Part shown: piece by piece, positions 27,486 through 36,465 of the stretch | Layout of the letters: every line of letters starts with the position of its first letter | Numbering within the stretch: position 1 is the first letter of the stretch | From: Thaumasiovibrio sp047250365 | GTDB taxonomy: Bacteria > Pseudomonadota > Gammaproteobacteria > Enterobacterales > Vibrionaceae | NCBI RefSeq assembly: GCF_047250365.1 | Contig: NZ_JBLBVL010000003.1 | Span: 186,001-250,000, forward strand | Direction of reading: 5' to 3' | DNA: 64,000 nt | Translations under genes and position numbers: made by a program | The notes under the pieces: generated by a model | Database searches by the model: none | What the model saw: only the letters and a program-made list of their open reading frames with translations | What the model was told of the DNA's origin: nothing

Positions 27486-28241
27486 ATGAAACAGCGTACA
27501 TTGCACCTGCTCGTCCTTATTGGTGTTATGTGGGGCGCACAAGCGCAAGCGCAAAGTGCCCTCGAGATCATTAAATTGGCCGACGCACAAATGCGCGGTG
27601 AGTCGAGTTATACCGAAGCGACCATGAATATTATTCGCCCAAGCTGGACACGGTCAATGTCAATGAAAAGCTGGACGAAAGGGCAAGATTTGTCATTGGT
27701 TTTAATTACGGCACCCGCTAAAGATAAGGGAACGGTGTCATTAAAACGTTATCGCGAAATGTGGAACTGGATACCAAGCATTGAACGTGTCATAAAAATT
27801 GCTCCGTCGATGCTTAGCCAATCTTGGATGGGATCCGATTTTACTAACGATGATTTAATTAACCAATCCTCTATTGTGGTCGACTATCGGCATGAACTGT
27901 TAAAAACAGAAGCGTTTGATGATGAAATGGCGTATGTGATAGATGCATTCGCGAAACCAGACGCGCCTGTGGTTTGGTCCAAAGTAAGGTTGTGGATATC
28001 GACAGAGACATACCTACAGCGCAAAGTGGAATTCTACGATGAGTTTGATGAACTAGTGAATACATTACGTACTTTTGACATCAAAGAGCTAGGCGGGCGA
28101 AAAGTTGCCACGCGTTTGGAGATGTCACCCGCAGATGAACCCGGCAATAAAACCGAGTTTATAACGCATATGGCCCAATTTGATTTTGATATTGAAGAAC
28201 GTTTTTTCTCGCAACAGCAAATGCGAGCGTTAAGAGATTAG
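27486..28241 (+). CDS. LolA-like outer-membrane lipoprotein-sorting protein
   Basis: 251 residues with a signal peptide (MKQRTLHLLVLIGVMWGAQA). The mature part resembles the LolA-like family annotated as outer membrane lipoprotein-sorting protein: ADAQMRGESSYTEATMNI, KDKGTVSLKRYREMWNWIPS and SWMGSDFTNDDLINQSS are family-typical. It is periplasmic and probably carries a lipidic ligand. The canonical lolA is linked to ftsK/rarA, not to this context. The start was moved from an upstream TTG to ATG 27486, which begins the signal peptide. Confidence 0.85.
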   Translation: MKQRTLHLLVLIGVMWGAQAQAQSALEIIKLADAQMRGESSYTEATMNIIRPSWTRSMSMKSWTKGQDLSLVLITAPAKDKGTVSLKRYREMWNWIPSIERVIKIAPSMLSQSWMGSDFTNDDLINQSSIVVDYRHELLKTEAFDDEMAYVIDAFAKPDAPVVWSKVRLWISTETYLQRKVEFYDEFDELVNTLRTFDIKELGGRKVATRLEMSPADEPGNKTEFITHMAQFDFDIEERFFSQQQMRALRD

Positions 28242-28250
28242 GAAGTAAAA

Positions 28251-29480
28251 ATGATCATAAAACTGGCTTGGCGTAATCTGTGGCGACAAAAGCGCAGAAC
28301 AATACTTACGGCAGGCTCTGTTGCGTTAACGCTGGCATTGTCCCTCTTTATGCGCGCCATGCAAGAGGGCGTTTATACGCAAAACATCGATAATTCAGCG
28401 CGTTTTTATACCGGATACTTGCAGTTACAGCATCCCGATTATCAAGACTCCAGTAGCATTGACGATGTTATTTCCGGGCACCACGAGTTTGTCTCAGCGC
28501 TTAATCAAATCAGCGATATATCTCATATTATACCAAGGATTGAATCTTACGCCTTGGCCGCTTACGGCGAGCGTTCAAAAGGTGTCATGATACTAGGGAT
28601 CGCACCGGATGAAGAAGCGGCCTACTCAGAAATTAACCAACGAATCTCTGCAGGACAATATTTTTCAGCAACCGCACAAGGGGTACTCATTGGTGAGGGA
28701 GTCGCGCAACACTTTAACCTCAACGTAGGCGATGAACTGATTTTATATGGGCAAGGATATCAAGGGCAAACTGCCGCTGGGGTTTATCCTGTTCTTGGGA
28801 TAGTTAAATTCCCAATCAAAGAGATTGATCGCCAGCTTGTTTACTTGCCATTACGGCAAGCACAGGAATTATTTGGCTTGGGGCAACAGGTCACCTCTTG
28901 GGTACTCCACACCCACGATATTTATACACTTCCCATTATCCAAGAGTGGTTGCAACAGCAGTATGCCGATCAGGCGGTGGTGCGTAGTTGGCGGGAAATG
29001 TCACCTGAAATGGCGCAGCAAATCGATCTCGATCGCGTGAGCGGTATTTTTCTGATGTACATTCTGTATGGCATCGTCGGTTTTGGCGTTTTTGCTACCT
29101 TGATAATGATGGTTTTAGAACGTCAGCGAGAATTTGCGGTCATGATTGCAACCGGGTTGGAGCGGCGAAAATTGTTGGCTCTAGTGATGATTGAGTCATT
29201 CTTTATGTCGATGTTTGGCATTGTATGTGGGCTAGCGGTCGCACTACCGATCATTTTCTGGTTTGTCTTTCACCCGATAAGCCTAAGCGGAGAGTATGCA
29301 GAAATGATGCTAGAGCTAGGTTGGGAGCCTGTTTTGCCCGTGTTATTGACGCCCCGTTTATTGATTGAGCAGGTTGCCATGGTACTACTGATTGTCTGTT
29401 TATGCCTAGGTTACCCATTATGGCGTGTTTGGCGACTGAATGTTGTTGCGGCCATAAAAGGCGGTGCGCATGCTGATTAA
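28251..29480 (+). CDS. FtsX/LolE-type ABC permease (1)
   Basis: 409 residues with a MacB/FtsX layout: an N-terminal helix (MIIKLAWRNLWRQKRRT then hydrophobic), a large periplasmic domain (about 45-265) and three C-terminal helices. It begins 9 nt after the LolA-like gene with an AGGAAG ribosome site. Such permeases transmit ATP hydrolysis to extract lipids or lipoproteins from the inner membrane. It pairs with the next gene. Confidence 0.9.
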   Translation: MIIKLAWRNLWRQKRRTILTAGSVALTLALSLFMRAMQEGVYTQNIDNSARFYTGYLQLQHPDYQDSSSIDDVISGHHEFVSALNQISDISHIIPRIESYALAAYGERSKGVMILGIAPDEEAAYSEINQRISAGQYFSATAQGVLIGEGVAQHFNLNVGDELILYGQGYQGQTAAGVYPVLGIVKFPIKEIDRQLVYLPLRQAQELFGLGQQVTSWVLHTHDIYTLPIIQEWLQQQYADQAVVRSWREMSPEMAQQIDLDRVSGIFLMYILYGIVGFGVFATLIMMVLERQREFAVMIATGLERRKLLALVMIESFFMSMFGIVCGLAVALPIIFWFVFHPISLSGEYAEMMLELGWEPVLPVLLTPRLLIEQVAMVLLIVCLCLGYPLWRVWRLNVVAAIKGGAHAD

Positions 29481-30690
29481 ATTGGCTTGGCGAAACTTAT
29501 GGCGTAATAAACTGCGTACATCCATTATGGTTGGCGCGATGGTGTTTGGTTTGGTTGGCGTTATGCTGATGATCGGTTTTATGAATGGCGCGATCAACAG
29601 TATGGTACAAAATGCGATTGCTTATCAAACATCTCATTTGCAACTCCATCACGCTGAATATATTAAAGATCCAGACTTACAATGGATTATCCCCGCTGAC
29701 ATTATCATAGCGCAGCAGCTCGATGATAACCGTAATATTGAAGCATGGAGCGGCCGCTTTGTTGTTAATGGCATGGTGGCGTCAGCGCGTAGCTCTCGTG
29801 GGGTGCGCATTAATGGCGTAGATCGTAGCGCAGAAGCGGCGGTTGTTCCTATCGAAAGTGCGATAACGCAGGGGCAATGGCTTGGTCAAGATGGGCGCCA
29901 TCCGGTTGTGCTCTCGGAGCGGTTAGCGCAACGATTGCGGTTACGTTTAGGCTCAAAAGTTGTTCTGACGTTTAGCGACGTTGATGGGGCCGTATCGGGT
30001 GCTGCGTTTCGTGTTGTTGGTTTATTTGAAACACCGTCCTCAGCGTTTGATGATAGCCAGATCTATGTTAGACACCATGAACTGACAGCGTTGGCTGGCA
30101 AACACGGCTGGCATGAAATGGCCATAATATTGGCGCGCCCTGACAGTGTCACGGAGGTGATACGCCAGCTTGACCAAGCCATGCTCGCTTTGCCTGTAAA
30201 GGTGAGAGGTTGGCGAGAAATTCAACCTGTTTTAGCGGCCATATTGGAGCAGATGAGTGTTAGTGTCGGCGTGATGATTGGCATTTTTGTGGTCGCGATG
30301 GGGTTCGGGATTATCAATATTATGCTGATGGCAGTGTTTGAACGTACCCGAGAATTTGGTGTGCTGATGGCCATTGGCATGCAGAAACAGCGCCTATTTG
30401 TGTTGATTATGCTGGAAACACTGATGTTAAGTTTGGTTGGCGTGCTGTCTGGACTCAGCATAACGTATTTATTGATGGAATATCTGTCGAAGCATGGTTA
30501 CTCGTTAGAAGCGATGGCGGATGGACTAGGAAATATGGGGGTGAATACCATTATATTTCCTTATGTAAATAATAGTGATTATGGCATGGTAATCGGTGCT
30601 GTCGTTGTCGCCGCTTTTTGCGCAGCACTTTACCCAGCACGGCATATATTAAAACAACATCCGGTGGATGCGATGGCAGAGAAACACTAA
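29470..30690 (+). CDS. FtsX/LolE-type ABC permease (2)
   Basis: 406 residues, paralogous to the permease before it (both begin with LIKLAWRNLWR or IIKLAWRNLWR). The same four-helix layout is visible, with FGVLMAIGMQKQRLFVLIML before the third helix. The start ATG 29470 overlaps the previous gene by 11 nt; a GTG two codons upstream is in frame. Two permeases suggest a heterodimer, as in LolCE. Confidence 0.9.
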   Translation: MLIKLAWRNLWRNKLRTSIMVGAMVFGLVGVMLMIGFMNGAINSMVQNAIAYQTSHLQLHHAEYIKDPDLQWIIPADIIIAQQLDDNRNIEAWSGRFVVNGMVASARSSRGVRINGVDRSAEAAVVPIESAITQGQWLGQDGRHPVVLSERLAQRLRLRLGSKVVLTFSDVDGAVSGAAFRVVGLFETPSSAFDDSQIYVRHHELTALAGKHGWHEMAIILARPDSVTEVIRQLDQAMLALPVKVRGWREIQPVLAAILEQMSVSVGVMIGIFVVAMGFGIINIMLMAVFERTREFGVLMAIGMQKQRLFVLIMLETLMLSLVGVLSGLSITYLLMEYLSKHGYSLEAMADGLGNMGVNTIIFPYVNNSDYGMVIGAVVVAAFCAALYPARHILKQHPVDAMAEKH

Positions 30691-30692
30691 TA

Positions 30693-31382
30693 ATGACAAT
30701 TCAACTTTCTAACTTAACAAAAACCTATAACCCAGAGAGTGACTTTCCTGTCGAGGCCGTTAAGCCTTTAACGTTGCAGATAGAGCAGGGTGAGTTTGTT
30801 GCTATTATGGGGCCGTCGGGGTCAGGAAAAACAACGTTATTAAATATGATTGGCGGCATTGATAAACCCACATCGGGTAAGGTGTTTATTGATGGTACTG
30901 ACATTACCGCTTTGTCGGACAAAAAACTGATAGGTTACCGACGAGATAATATTGGCTTTATTTTCCAAGATTACAGTTTACTTCCAGTGTTAACGGCATT
31001 AGAGAATGTTGAGTTTGTCATGCAATTGCAAGGCAAGCCTGAACAGGAGTGCCGCCACCGGGCGATGGAGCTATTAAAGCAAGTTGGATTAGAACAACAA
31101 TTGCATAAACGCCCAACCAAGCTTTCAGGTGGCCAACAACAGAGGGTCGCTGTTGCGCGGGCACTTGCGTCGCAACCGCGATTTGTGATGGCAGATGAAC
31201 CGACAGCAAATTTGGATGCACAAAGTACCAGTGAACTGCTCGATATTATGGAAAAACTCAACCAAAAAGAGGGAACAACGTTTATCTTCTCAACCCATGA
31301 CCCTCGTGTGATTAAACGAGCGAAACGTGTCATTGTTTTTGAAGATGGCGCACTGAGCGAGGATCGATTCGCGTGCGCTTAA
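30693..31382 (+). CDS. LolD-type ABC ATPase
   Basis: 229 residues. Walker A GPSGSGKTT, signature LSGGQQQR, Walker B FVMADEPTANLD, H-loop STHDPRV. The motif SLLPVLTALENVEFVMQL is typical of the MacB/LolD group. The start MTIQLSNLTKTY lies 2 nt past the permease stop; a longer in-frame version would overlap that gene. The stop overlaps the next gene. Confidence 0.92.
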   Translation: MTIQLSNLTKTYNPESDFPVEAVKPLTLQIEQGEFVAIMGPSGSGKTTLLNMIGGIDKPTSGKVFIDGTDITALSDKKLIGYRRDNIGFIFQDYSLLPVLTALENVEFVMQLQGKPEQECRHRAMELLKQVGLEQQLHKRPTKLSGGQQQRVAVARALASQPRFVMADEPTANLDAQSTSELLDIMEKLNQKEGTTFIFSTHDPRVIKRAKRVIVFEDGALSEDRFACA

Positions 31383-32542
31383 GACTGCTTATGCTCAGTT
31401 TGGCCGTGCTCTATCCCCAGATTGCGCTGAGTCAAGTACCTGGTTTATCACCATCATCGCCATGGGCACTCGATGGGTATGTAAAGTACCTTGCGAGCGC
31501 TCAATCGCCTGAGCATGGTGAACACGCGCTAGATCAGCTGGTTCATCAGCGATTAAATCTCGAATATCGATTCTCTGCACAATTGCGCGTCAATATCGGG
31601 ATGCGAAATCGTTTATTTGTTGGTGATGCGTTGGCATTACCTGGCTATGCTGAACAGGTTGAACGAGATCGAGGTTATGCAAAGTTATCTCGCAATTGGA
31701 TTGCGAGCGACAACGCAGTGTTGAATAGCCAGTTTGACCGCGCTTACGTTCATTGGGAGCGTGGTGAGATGCAGTATCGATTGGGCCGTTTTCGCGTCAA
31801 TTGGTCCATGGCGACACTGTGGAACCCGAATGATATCTTTAATGCTTACTCCATTTATGATTTTGATTATGAAGAACGTGCAGGCAGTGATGCGGTGCAG
31901 ATCAGCCGTCAGGTCGATTTCGCTAGCAGTTTAGATTTGGTGGTTAGTCCTACGCGTGACAGTGATGAGACCAGTGCCGCAGTGCGCTATTTGGGCAATC
32001 ACCATGGCTGGGATTGGCAAACCATGGTGGGGAAAGCATCACGAGATAGTATGGTCGGTGCGGCGATGGCGGGCGATATTCTAGGTGCTGGTGTGCGTTC
32101 AGAGGTGAGTTATTTTGAGCCAATAGCTTCTCTCAATACAGAGCGAGAAGCCAACTCGAGCATTATTGCTACCATTGAGTCTGACTACAGTATTGCAAGT
32201 CGCCGCAATTGGTTAATTAGAGCGGCATTGCTCTACATTAGCAATCCTCAACCAGCGGAAGATAACGGTGCTACCTTGATATCCAGTGCGCGTACATTGA
32301 GCTTTGCTACATGGACAACATACATAGATGCTGGGTTTGACTTCAATGAGCTGAGTCGGTTAAACACCTCTCTGGTTTATTATGATGATGGCTCTTGGTT
32401 TGCCGGAGTGACGGCCGCTTACTCGCTTGCTGACAATTGGATAGCCTCTGCCGTTGTTCAACATTTTGATGGGCGAGCAAGCAGTGTGTTTGGTCAGTCC
32501 GCCAATACCACTTTAAATCTTCAGTTGAAGTGGAATTTTTGA
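31373..32542 (+). CDS. Outer-membrane beta-barrel protein of the Lol-like block
   Basis: 389 residues from a GTG start overlapping the ATPase by 10 nt. The signal peptide is MRLRLLMLSLAVLYPQIALS. The mature sequence alternates hydrophobic and polar residues throughout and ends in a terminal Phe (LNLQLKWNF), the usual C terminus of outer-membrane barrels. A conserved-looking segment is GRFRVNWSMATLWNPNDIF, reminiscent of barrels found beside LolA-like/ABC modules (DUF1302-like). It closes the putative trans-envelope system. Confidence 0.78.
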   Translation: MRLRLLMLSLAVLYPQIALSQVPGLSPSSPWALDGYVKYLASAQSPEHGEHALDQLVHQRLNLEYRFSAQLRVNIGMRNRLFVGDALALPGYAEQVERDRGYAKLSRNWIASDNAVLNSQFDRAYVHWERGEMQYRLGRFRVNWSMATLWNPNDIFNAYSIYDFDYEERAGSDAVQISRQVDFASSLDLVVSPTRDSDETSAAVRYLGNHHGWDWQTMVGKASRDSMVGAAMAGDILGAGVRSEVSYFEPIASLNTEREANSSIIATIESDYSIASRRNWLIRAALLYISNPQPAEDNGATLISSARTLSFATWTTYIDAGFDFNELSRLNTSLVYYDDGSWFAGVTAAYSLADNWIASAVVQHFDGRASSVFGQSANTTLNLQLKWNF

Positions 32543-32674
32543 AGGCCAGTTTTCGTCGCCTGTTAGCGCCAGAGAGTATAACGCAAGCCGTTGTTTGAAA
32601 ATTCGGCTTACGGTACGCTTGGCTGAGTTGATAGTGCATTGTCGATAAAGTACATTTCTCTATAAAGGAAGGTG

Positions 32675-32851
32675 ATGATGCGACTTTGTAGCAATTTTTT
32701 ATCCGCGCAATCGGCTTTATACATAATAATGTTTCTGACTTTCTATTATTATGCAACCTTGCATACAGAAAGGAGGAGAAATGGAATTGTCGCACCTTTT
32801 AGGCTTAACCATGTTTGCTATTGTCGCAGCAGGATCGCCTGGCCCAAATAA
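32675..32851 (+). CDS. Possible upstream reading frame overlapping the LysE start
   Basis: 58-codon frame starting MMRLCSNFLSAQ, preceded by AAAGGAAGGTG, a very good ribosome site. It contains YYY within TFYYYATLH and runs out of frame 71 nt past the start of the exporter gene. Its coding potential is poor in the overlap. It could be a leader or coupling frame for the exporter, or chance. No attenuator hairpin is visible. Confidence 0.3.
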   Translation: MMRLCSNFLSAQSALYIIMFLTFYYYATLHTERRRNGIVAPFRLNHVCYCRSRIAWPK

Positions 32852-33380
32852 TATTATGTTACTGACATCGGGAGCCAATGTCGGGTTTAAACGCACGCTA
32901 CCCCATATTTCAGGGATTGTGATTGGTTTTGCGGCGATGTTGTTGATCATTGGTGTGGGTATCATGAAGCTGTTTGCCAGTTACCCTATGTTGCAGCAGA
33001 TGATGCAGGTGGGTTGTATGATCTATCTAGTGTATTTGGCTTATAAAATTGCCAGCGCACAAACGGGAGTAGAGGAGAAGATTGCTTATCGTCCTATGAC
33101 GCTATTGGCGGCTGCAAACTTTCAATGGGTAAACCCCAAAGCTTGGACAATGGCATTAACAGCCATTAGCCTCTATTCTGTTAATTCCACATTAAGTAGC
33201 ATATCGATGATTGCCTTGGTTTTTGCTATTGTTACTCTGCCATGTGTCTGTTTTTGGACCCTTGCAGGGACTAAGCTGCAGCGCTTTTTATCCACCCCGC
33301 GTCGATTACGCGGCTTTAATGTTGCCATGGCTGGATTGTTGCTTTCTTCTTTGTTGCCTATGTTATCTGAAGTTATCTAA
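32781..33380 (+). CDS. LysE/RhtB-family amino-acid exporter
   Basis: 199 residues with six hydrophobic helices. The N-terminal signature GSPGPNNIMLLTSGANVGF is diagnostic of the LysE/RhtB family, which exports amino acids or similar small molecules. The segment QWVNPKAWTMALTA is also typical. An AAGGAGG ribosome site 7 nt before ATG 32781 decides the start. The substrate cannot be read from sequence. Confidence 0.92.
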   Translation: MELSHLLGLTMFAIVAAGSPGPNNIMLLTSGANVGFKRTLPHISGIVIGFAAMLLIIGVGIMKLFASYPMLQQMMQVGCMIYLVYLAYKIASAQTGVEEKIAYRPMTLLAAANFQWVNPKAWTMALTAISLYSVNSTLSSISMIALVFAIVTLPCVCFWTLAGTKLQRFLSTPRRLRGFNVAMAGLLLSSLLPMLSEVI

Positions 33381-33477
33381 TCTCGCCGTATCGTGTGCTA
33401 ACACGGTGCGAAACAGCTAACTTGGGTTTGGTGATAGATCCGATAGAACCGTTAAATGGGCGATGGGGTAGAGTAGG

Positions 33478-33954
33478 ATGAAGGCAGAGCAGCGATTTGG
33501 TTTAACCGTCCCACCTTTGCTAATGCTTGTTATTTGTCTGGGCTTAATTGTGTTAACGCATTACTTTTTCCCGTTAACTGTCTCGCGTCTGCATGCAAAA
33601 TGGGCGGTGGTGACCGCGTTGCTATTGGCTATCGTGTCGGTCACCATTATGTTGCTGGGAGTGATAACGTTCCGCCGTTATAAAACGACAGTCGATCCAC
33701 GCTATCCACATAAAAGTCGTGCGTTAGTTACCTCTGGTATCTATCGACTCACGCGTAATCCCATGTATCTTGGGATGGTGGGCTTGTTGTTTGCATTGAC
33801 GATTTGGTATGCGAATCCACTTGGCTTACTGAGCGTCATTTTGTTTTGCTTTTACATTAAGCGCCATCAAATTGCGATTGAAGAAGCTCACCTACGTGCT
33901 AAATTTGGCGCCGAATTTGACGACTATTGTCGTCAAGTCAGGCGCTGGATATAA
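33478..33954 (+). CDS. Isoprenylcysteine-methyltransferase-like membrane protein
   Basis: 158 residues, three to four membrane helices. The C-terminal half carries the family signature: GIYRLTRNPMYLGM, then EEAHLRAKFGAEFDDYCRQVRRW, typical of ICMT/PEMT-type membrane methyltransferases. Bacterial members methylate lipids or unknown substrates. It converges on the chrR gene, 27 nt between stops. Confidence 0.83.
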   Translation: MKAEQRFGLTVPPLLMLVICLGLIVLTHYFFPLTVSRLHAKWAVVTALLLAIVSVTIMLLGVITFRRYKTTVDPRYPHKSRALVTSGIYRLTRNPMYLGMVGLLFALTIWYANPLGLLSVILFCFYIKRHQIAIEEAHLRAKFGAEFDDYCRQVRRWI

Positions 33955-33981
33955 GCTCGGCAACCACAATGCCCGCCTTTG

Positions 33982-34707
33982 TTACGGGTACATGCCTTTT
34001 CCGAAGCGGTTAAACACCTTTGCGACCCCTTGGGTAAAGAGCATTGGCTGTGATAACACCGTTAAGCACAAGCAGTCAGAGTCAACCGTTCTAGGTGTGT
34101 GGGTAGTACTGTTGTCCGCAGATAGATAGTCACCGTGTTGGTAGAGTCCATTTTCATCTTCGAAGCAGCCGTGTAGAACCAAGGTGGTTTCAGTGCCTTT
34201 ATGGGTGTGCTCCGGAACTTGCACCCCTTTTTTGATATAAAGCAAACTCATTTGTACGCTGTCTTCTAAAAAGAGTGAGGCGGTAAATACCCGTTGTCCG
34301 TAATCTTTCCAGTGTTTTAATTGCGGCAATACGGCATTAAGTCGTTTTGGCAGACAAAACTCCGTGCCACTGACGGACACCGTTGCGTATGATGGTATAT
34401 CGGGTTGGTCGGTTTTTGGGGTCGATGATAGCTGGGGAAGATCCAATATCTCGGCCAATAACTCATCGTCGTTGCTACTAAGCATCGGCGTGGTAAATTC
34501 GCTGGCGGTTTTAACGGGTGTCTGTGACCATGCCATTGACGATGGGCTGAAATATTGCTCAGCGATGATTTCTTCCGTGGCCTTAGCACGACTTAGACAG
34601 TGAGGGCACATATCAATGTGCAGTGCGACTGCAAAAGCATCAGCAGGAGATAACTGACCGCTCGCCCATGCCTCTAGGGTGTGATCATTTGGATGATAAT
34701 TGGTCAT
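33982..34707 (-). CDS. chrR: ChrR-type cupin anti-sigma factor
   Basis: 241 residues. The N-terminal zinc-binding anti-sigma domain has H8 (NDHTLEAW) and the HIDMCPHC motif, matching the His-His-Cys-Cys site of ChrR. The C-terminal cupin barrel includes KGVQVPEHTHKGTETTLVLHG. In Rhodobacter, ChrR holds its ECF sigma factor inactive until singlet oxygen appears. The ATG overlaps the sigma-factor stop (ATGA), so both are coexpressed. Confidence 0.9.
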   Translation of the reverse strand: MTNYHPNDHTLEAWASGQLSPADAFAVALHIDMCPHCLSRAKATEEIIAEQYFSPSSMAWSQTPVKTASEFTTPMLSSNDDELLAEILDLPQLSSTPKTDQPDIPSYATVSVSGTEFCLPKRLNAVLPQLKHWKDYGQRVFTASLFLEDSVQMSLLYIKKGVQVPEHTHKGTETTLVLHGCFEDENGLYQHGDYLSADNSTTHTPRTVDSDCLCLTVLSQPMLFTQGVAKVFNRFGKGMYP

Positions 34708-35288
34708 AGTTCCACCTTCATCGATGCTCTTAACTTTTCAATTGCTAGGCGTAGCCGAGATTTAACTGTCCCCAGTGGTAGGTTTAGTTGCTCAGCGACC
34801 TGCATCTGGGTTAGGTCTTGCAGGTATACAGCACTAACAATCTCTTTTTGACTGCTGGGTAGTAGATTTAGCCACGCTTTTACCCGCGATTGCATCATGG
34901 CATGCTCGGGGGCGTAAAGCTCAACGCTATCGCTCTTGTCTGCGTGGTCATATTGATAAATACTCTCGGCATCTAAGCGACACTCTTTGCCGCCATGTTT
35001 GCGTAGTAGGTCAAAGCAGAGATTCCTCGCGATAGTGTAAACCCAAGTCGAAGGGCTGCTTTTATCCGGGTCAAATTGCGCTGCTTTTTGCCACACTCTG
35101 GTCATCGTCTCTTGAACGACTTCTTGCGCTATTTGCTCATCATGAACGTGTTTATTCACGTAGTAGCGCAGCCTCGGAGAGTAGTACTGAAAGAAGCTAA
35201 GATAAGCAGCTTTATCCCCTCGCTGTATCTCTTTCATTACCGCTTTCCAATTGACGTTCTCTGCTGTTGCAGTTTGTCTATTCATCAT
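34704..35288 (-). CDS. ECF sigma factor partnered with ChrR
   Basis: About 194 residues. Region 2 is YLSFFQYYSPRLRYYVNKHV to STWVYTIARNLCFDLLRK, and region 4 is LPSSQKEIVSAVYLQDLTQM with LNLPLGTVKSRLRLAIEKL. The chrR gene immediately downstream marks it as the ECF11/RpoE-ChrR type, which controls responses to singlet oxygen and organic peroxides. ATG 35288 and ATG 35285 both follow GGGAC; the upstream TTG is unlikely. Confidence 0.9.
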   Translation of the reverse strand: MMNRQTATAENVNWKAVMKEIQRGDKAAYLSFFQYYSPRLRYYVNKHVHDEQIAQEVVQETMTRVWQKAAQFDPDKSSPSTWVYTIARNLCFDLLRKHGGKECRLDAESIYQYDHADKSDSVELYAPEHAMMQSRVKAWLNLLPSSQKEIVSAVYLQDLTQMQVAEQLNLPLGTVKSRLRLAIEKLRASMKVEL

Positions 35289-35313
35289 CTGTCCCAAAGT
35301 GTAGGAGGCACCG

Positions 35314-35344
35314 TCTTACCCTACAAATATAGTCTAGGGAGTCA
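35314..35344 (-). promoter_or_regulatory. Candidate ECF (RpoE/ChrR-type) self-promoter
   Basis: On the minus strand, TGACTCC (35344-35338), 19 bp, then TAAGA (35318-35314). This resembles the TGATCC / TAAGA elements of RpoE-ChrR promoters, with one extra base in the -35. It would start transcription about 20 nt before the sigma-factor ATG. Inference from pattern and position. Confidence 0.4.
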
Positions 35345-35558
35345 CTTTATTGGCATCTAAGTTTGGGCTCGCTTCTCCCATACCGGCAGTTGCCAGATAA
35401 GCCCAGTTACAACATGCAAAAACTGGGTGTGCTTTTTACTACGTTTGAACTTTTAATAACGATCACTGCAAAGAGAAATATGTGTCATGTTAGCGAGTGA
35501 ATAGGGTGTGCCAGCAACACCTCGATGACTGACGATAATTGGTCGCCTTTAACGTCTG

Positions 35559-36314
35559 TTAACGAAATTGCTCAACCCAATCAAAAAGATCCTGACTTAA
35601 AGGGCGTCTATGTGACGAGAGAAAATCGATCAGCTGTGGTGGTGTTGCATTGACAATGTTTTCAGGTGCAATGCCAGCGGCAAGGATCGCATTAACGCTG
35701 TGGTCAAAGTGGCCAAGATCAAACGCGATATGTGCATCGCTGCCAACACTAATTAGCGCATCGTGCTTTTTACACAGAGCGAGCAACTGTTCACAGTTGG
35801 GGCGACTGCCTTGGCGAGAGCCACGAAACGAGCTGTTGTTGATCTCCAGAGCAACGTTATGCTGCTTAGCGGCTAAAACTACAGCTTCTTGATCAATTGG
35901 GTAGTTAGGGTTGCCAGGGTGACCAATAATTTGGCATTCACCAGACTCAATGGCCGCAACCATCGCTGCGGTGTTGCCGTCGACATCTTGTGGTGGAAAG
36001 ACTGGCTCATGAAAGCTAGCAATAATAATATCTAATGTGTCTTTTACTCGCTCGTTCAGTTGTAAGCCGATGCTGGGGTGATTGATGTTAGTTTCTGCGC
36101 CTCGCAGTATGGCAATGTTATCGATGACATGAGGGATAACACGCATGTTGACAAAGTGCCACCAATGGGGAGCGTCAGGCATCGGTGGTGTATGGTCAGT
36201 AATGCTAACTAGTTGCATTTGTTGTTGTTTGGCGACAGCAATGTAGTCATGCACAGTACTGTAAGCATGGGTGCTTGCGATGGTGTGGCTATGGGTGTCT
36301 AAGCGTATTTTCAT
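35559..36314 (-). CDS. PHP-domain phosphatase (YcdX family)
   Basis: 251 residues. The metal-binding PHP motifs are visible in order: DTHSHTIAS, ITDHTPPMP, GAETNI, ASFHEPVF, IIGHPGNP, EINNSSF and GSDAHIAF. These supply the His/Asp residues of a trinuclear zinc site. YcdX-type enzymes hydrolyse phosphoesters; in E. coli the protein is linked to swarming. It stands alone. Confidence 0.9.
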   Translation of the reverse strand: MKIRLDTHSHTIASTHAYSTVHDYIAVAKQQQMQLVSITDHTPPMPDAPHWWHFVNMRVIPHVIDNIAILRGAETNINHPSIGLQLNERVKDTLDIIIASFHEPVFPPQDVDGNTAAMVAAIESGECQIIGHPGNPNYPIDQEAVVLAAKQHNVALEINNSSFRGSRQGSRPNCEQLLALCKKHDALISVGSDAHIAFDLGHFDHSVNAILAAGIAPENIVNATPPQLIDFLSSHRRPLSQDLFDWVEQFR

Positions 36315-36465
36315 AGATTATTTCTTGGTGAAAGAAAGGGTTGGCTCGATATTAGCCGATAATTATTTCAGTTTAACGAATTGTGAGCAATAGGAAAGCA
36401 ATTATATGCTAGATCTATAAAGGTGGGTCCAGCGGGGATGGTTCTCATTATGGAAGGAAAAGACA

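Noticed and set aside
35402..35427. Inverted repeat CCCAGTT/AACTGGG followed by a T run on the plus strand
   Set aside because: No plus-strand gene ends before it, so it cannot be assigned as a terminator.
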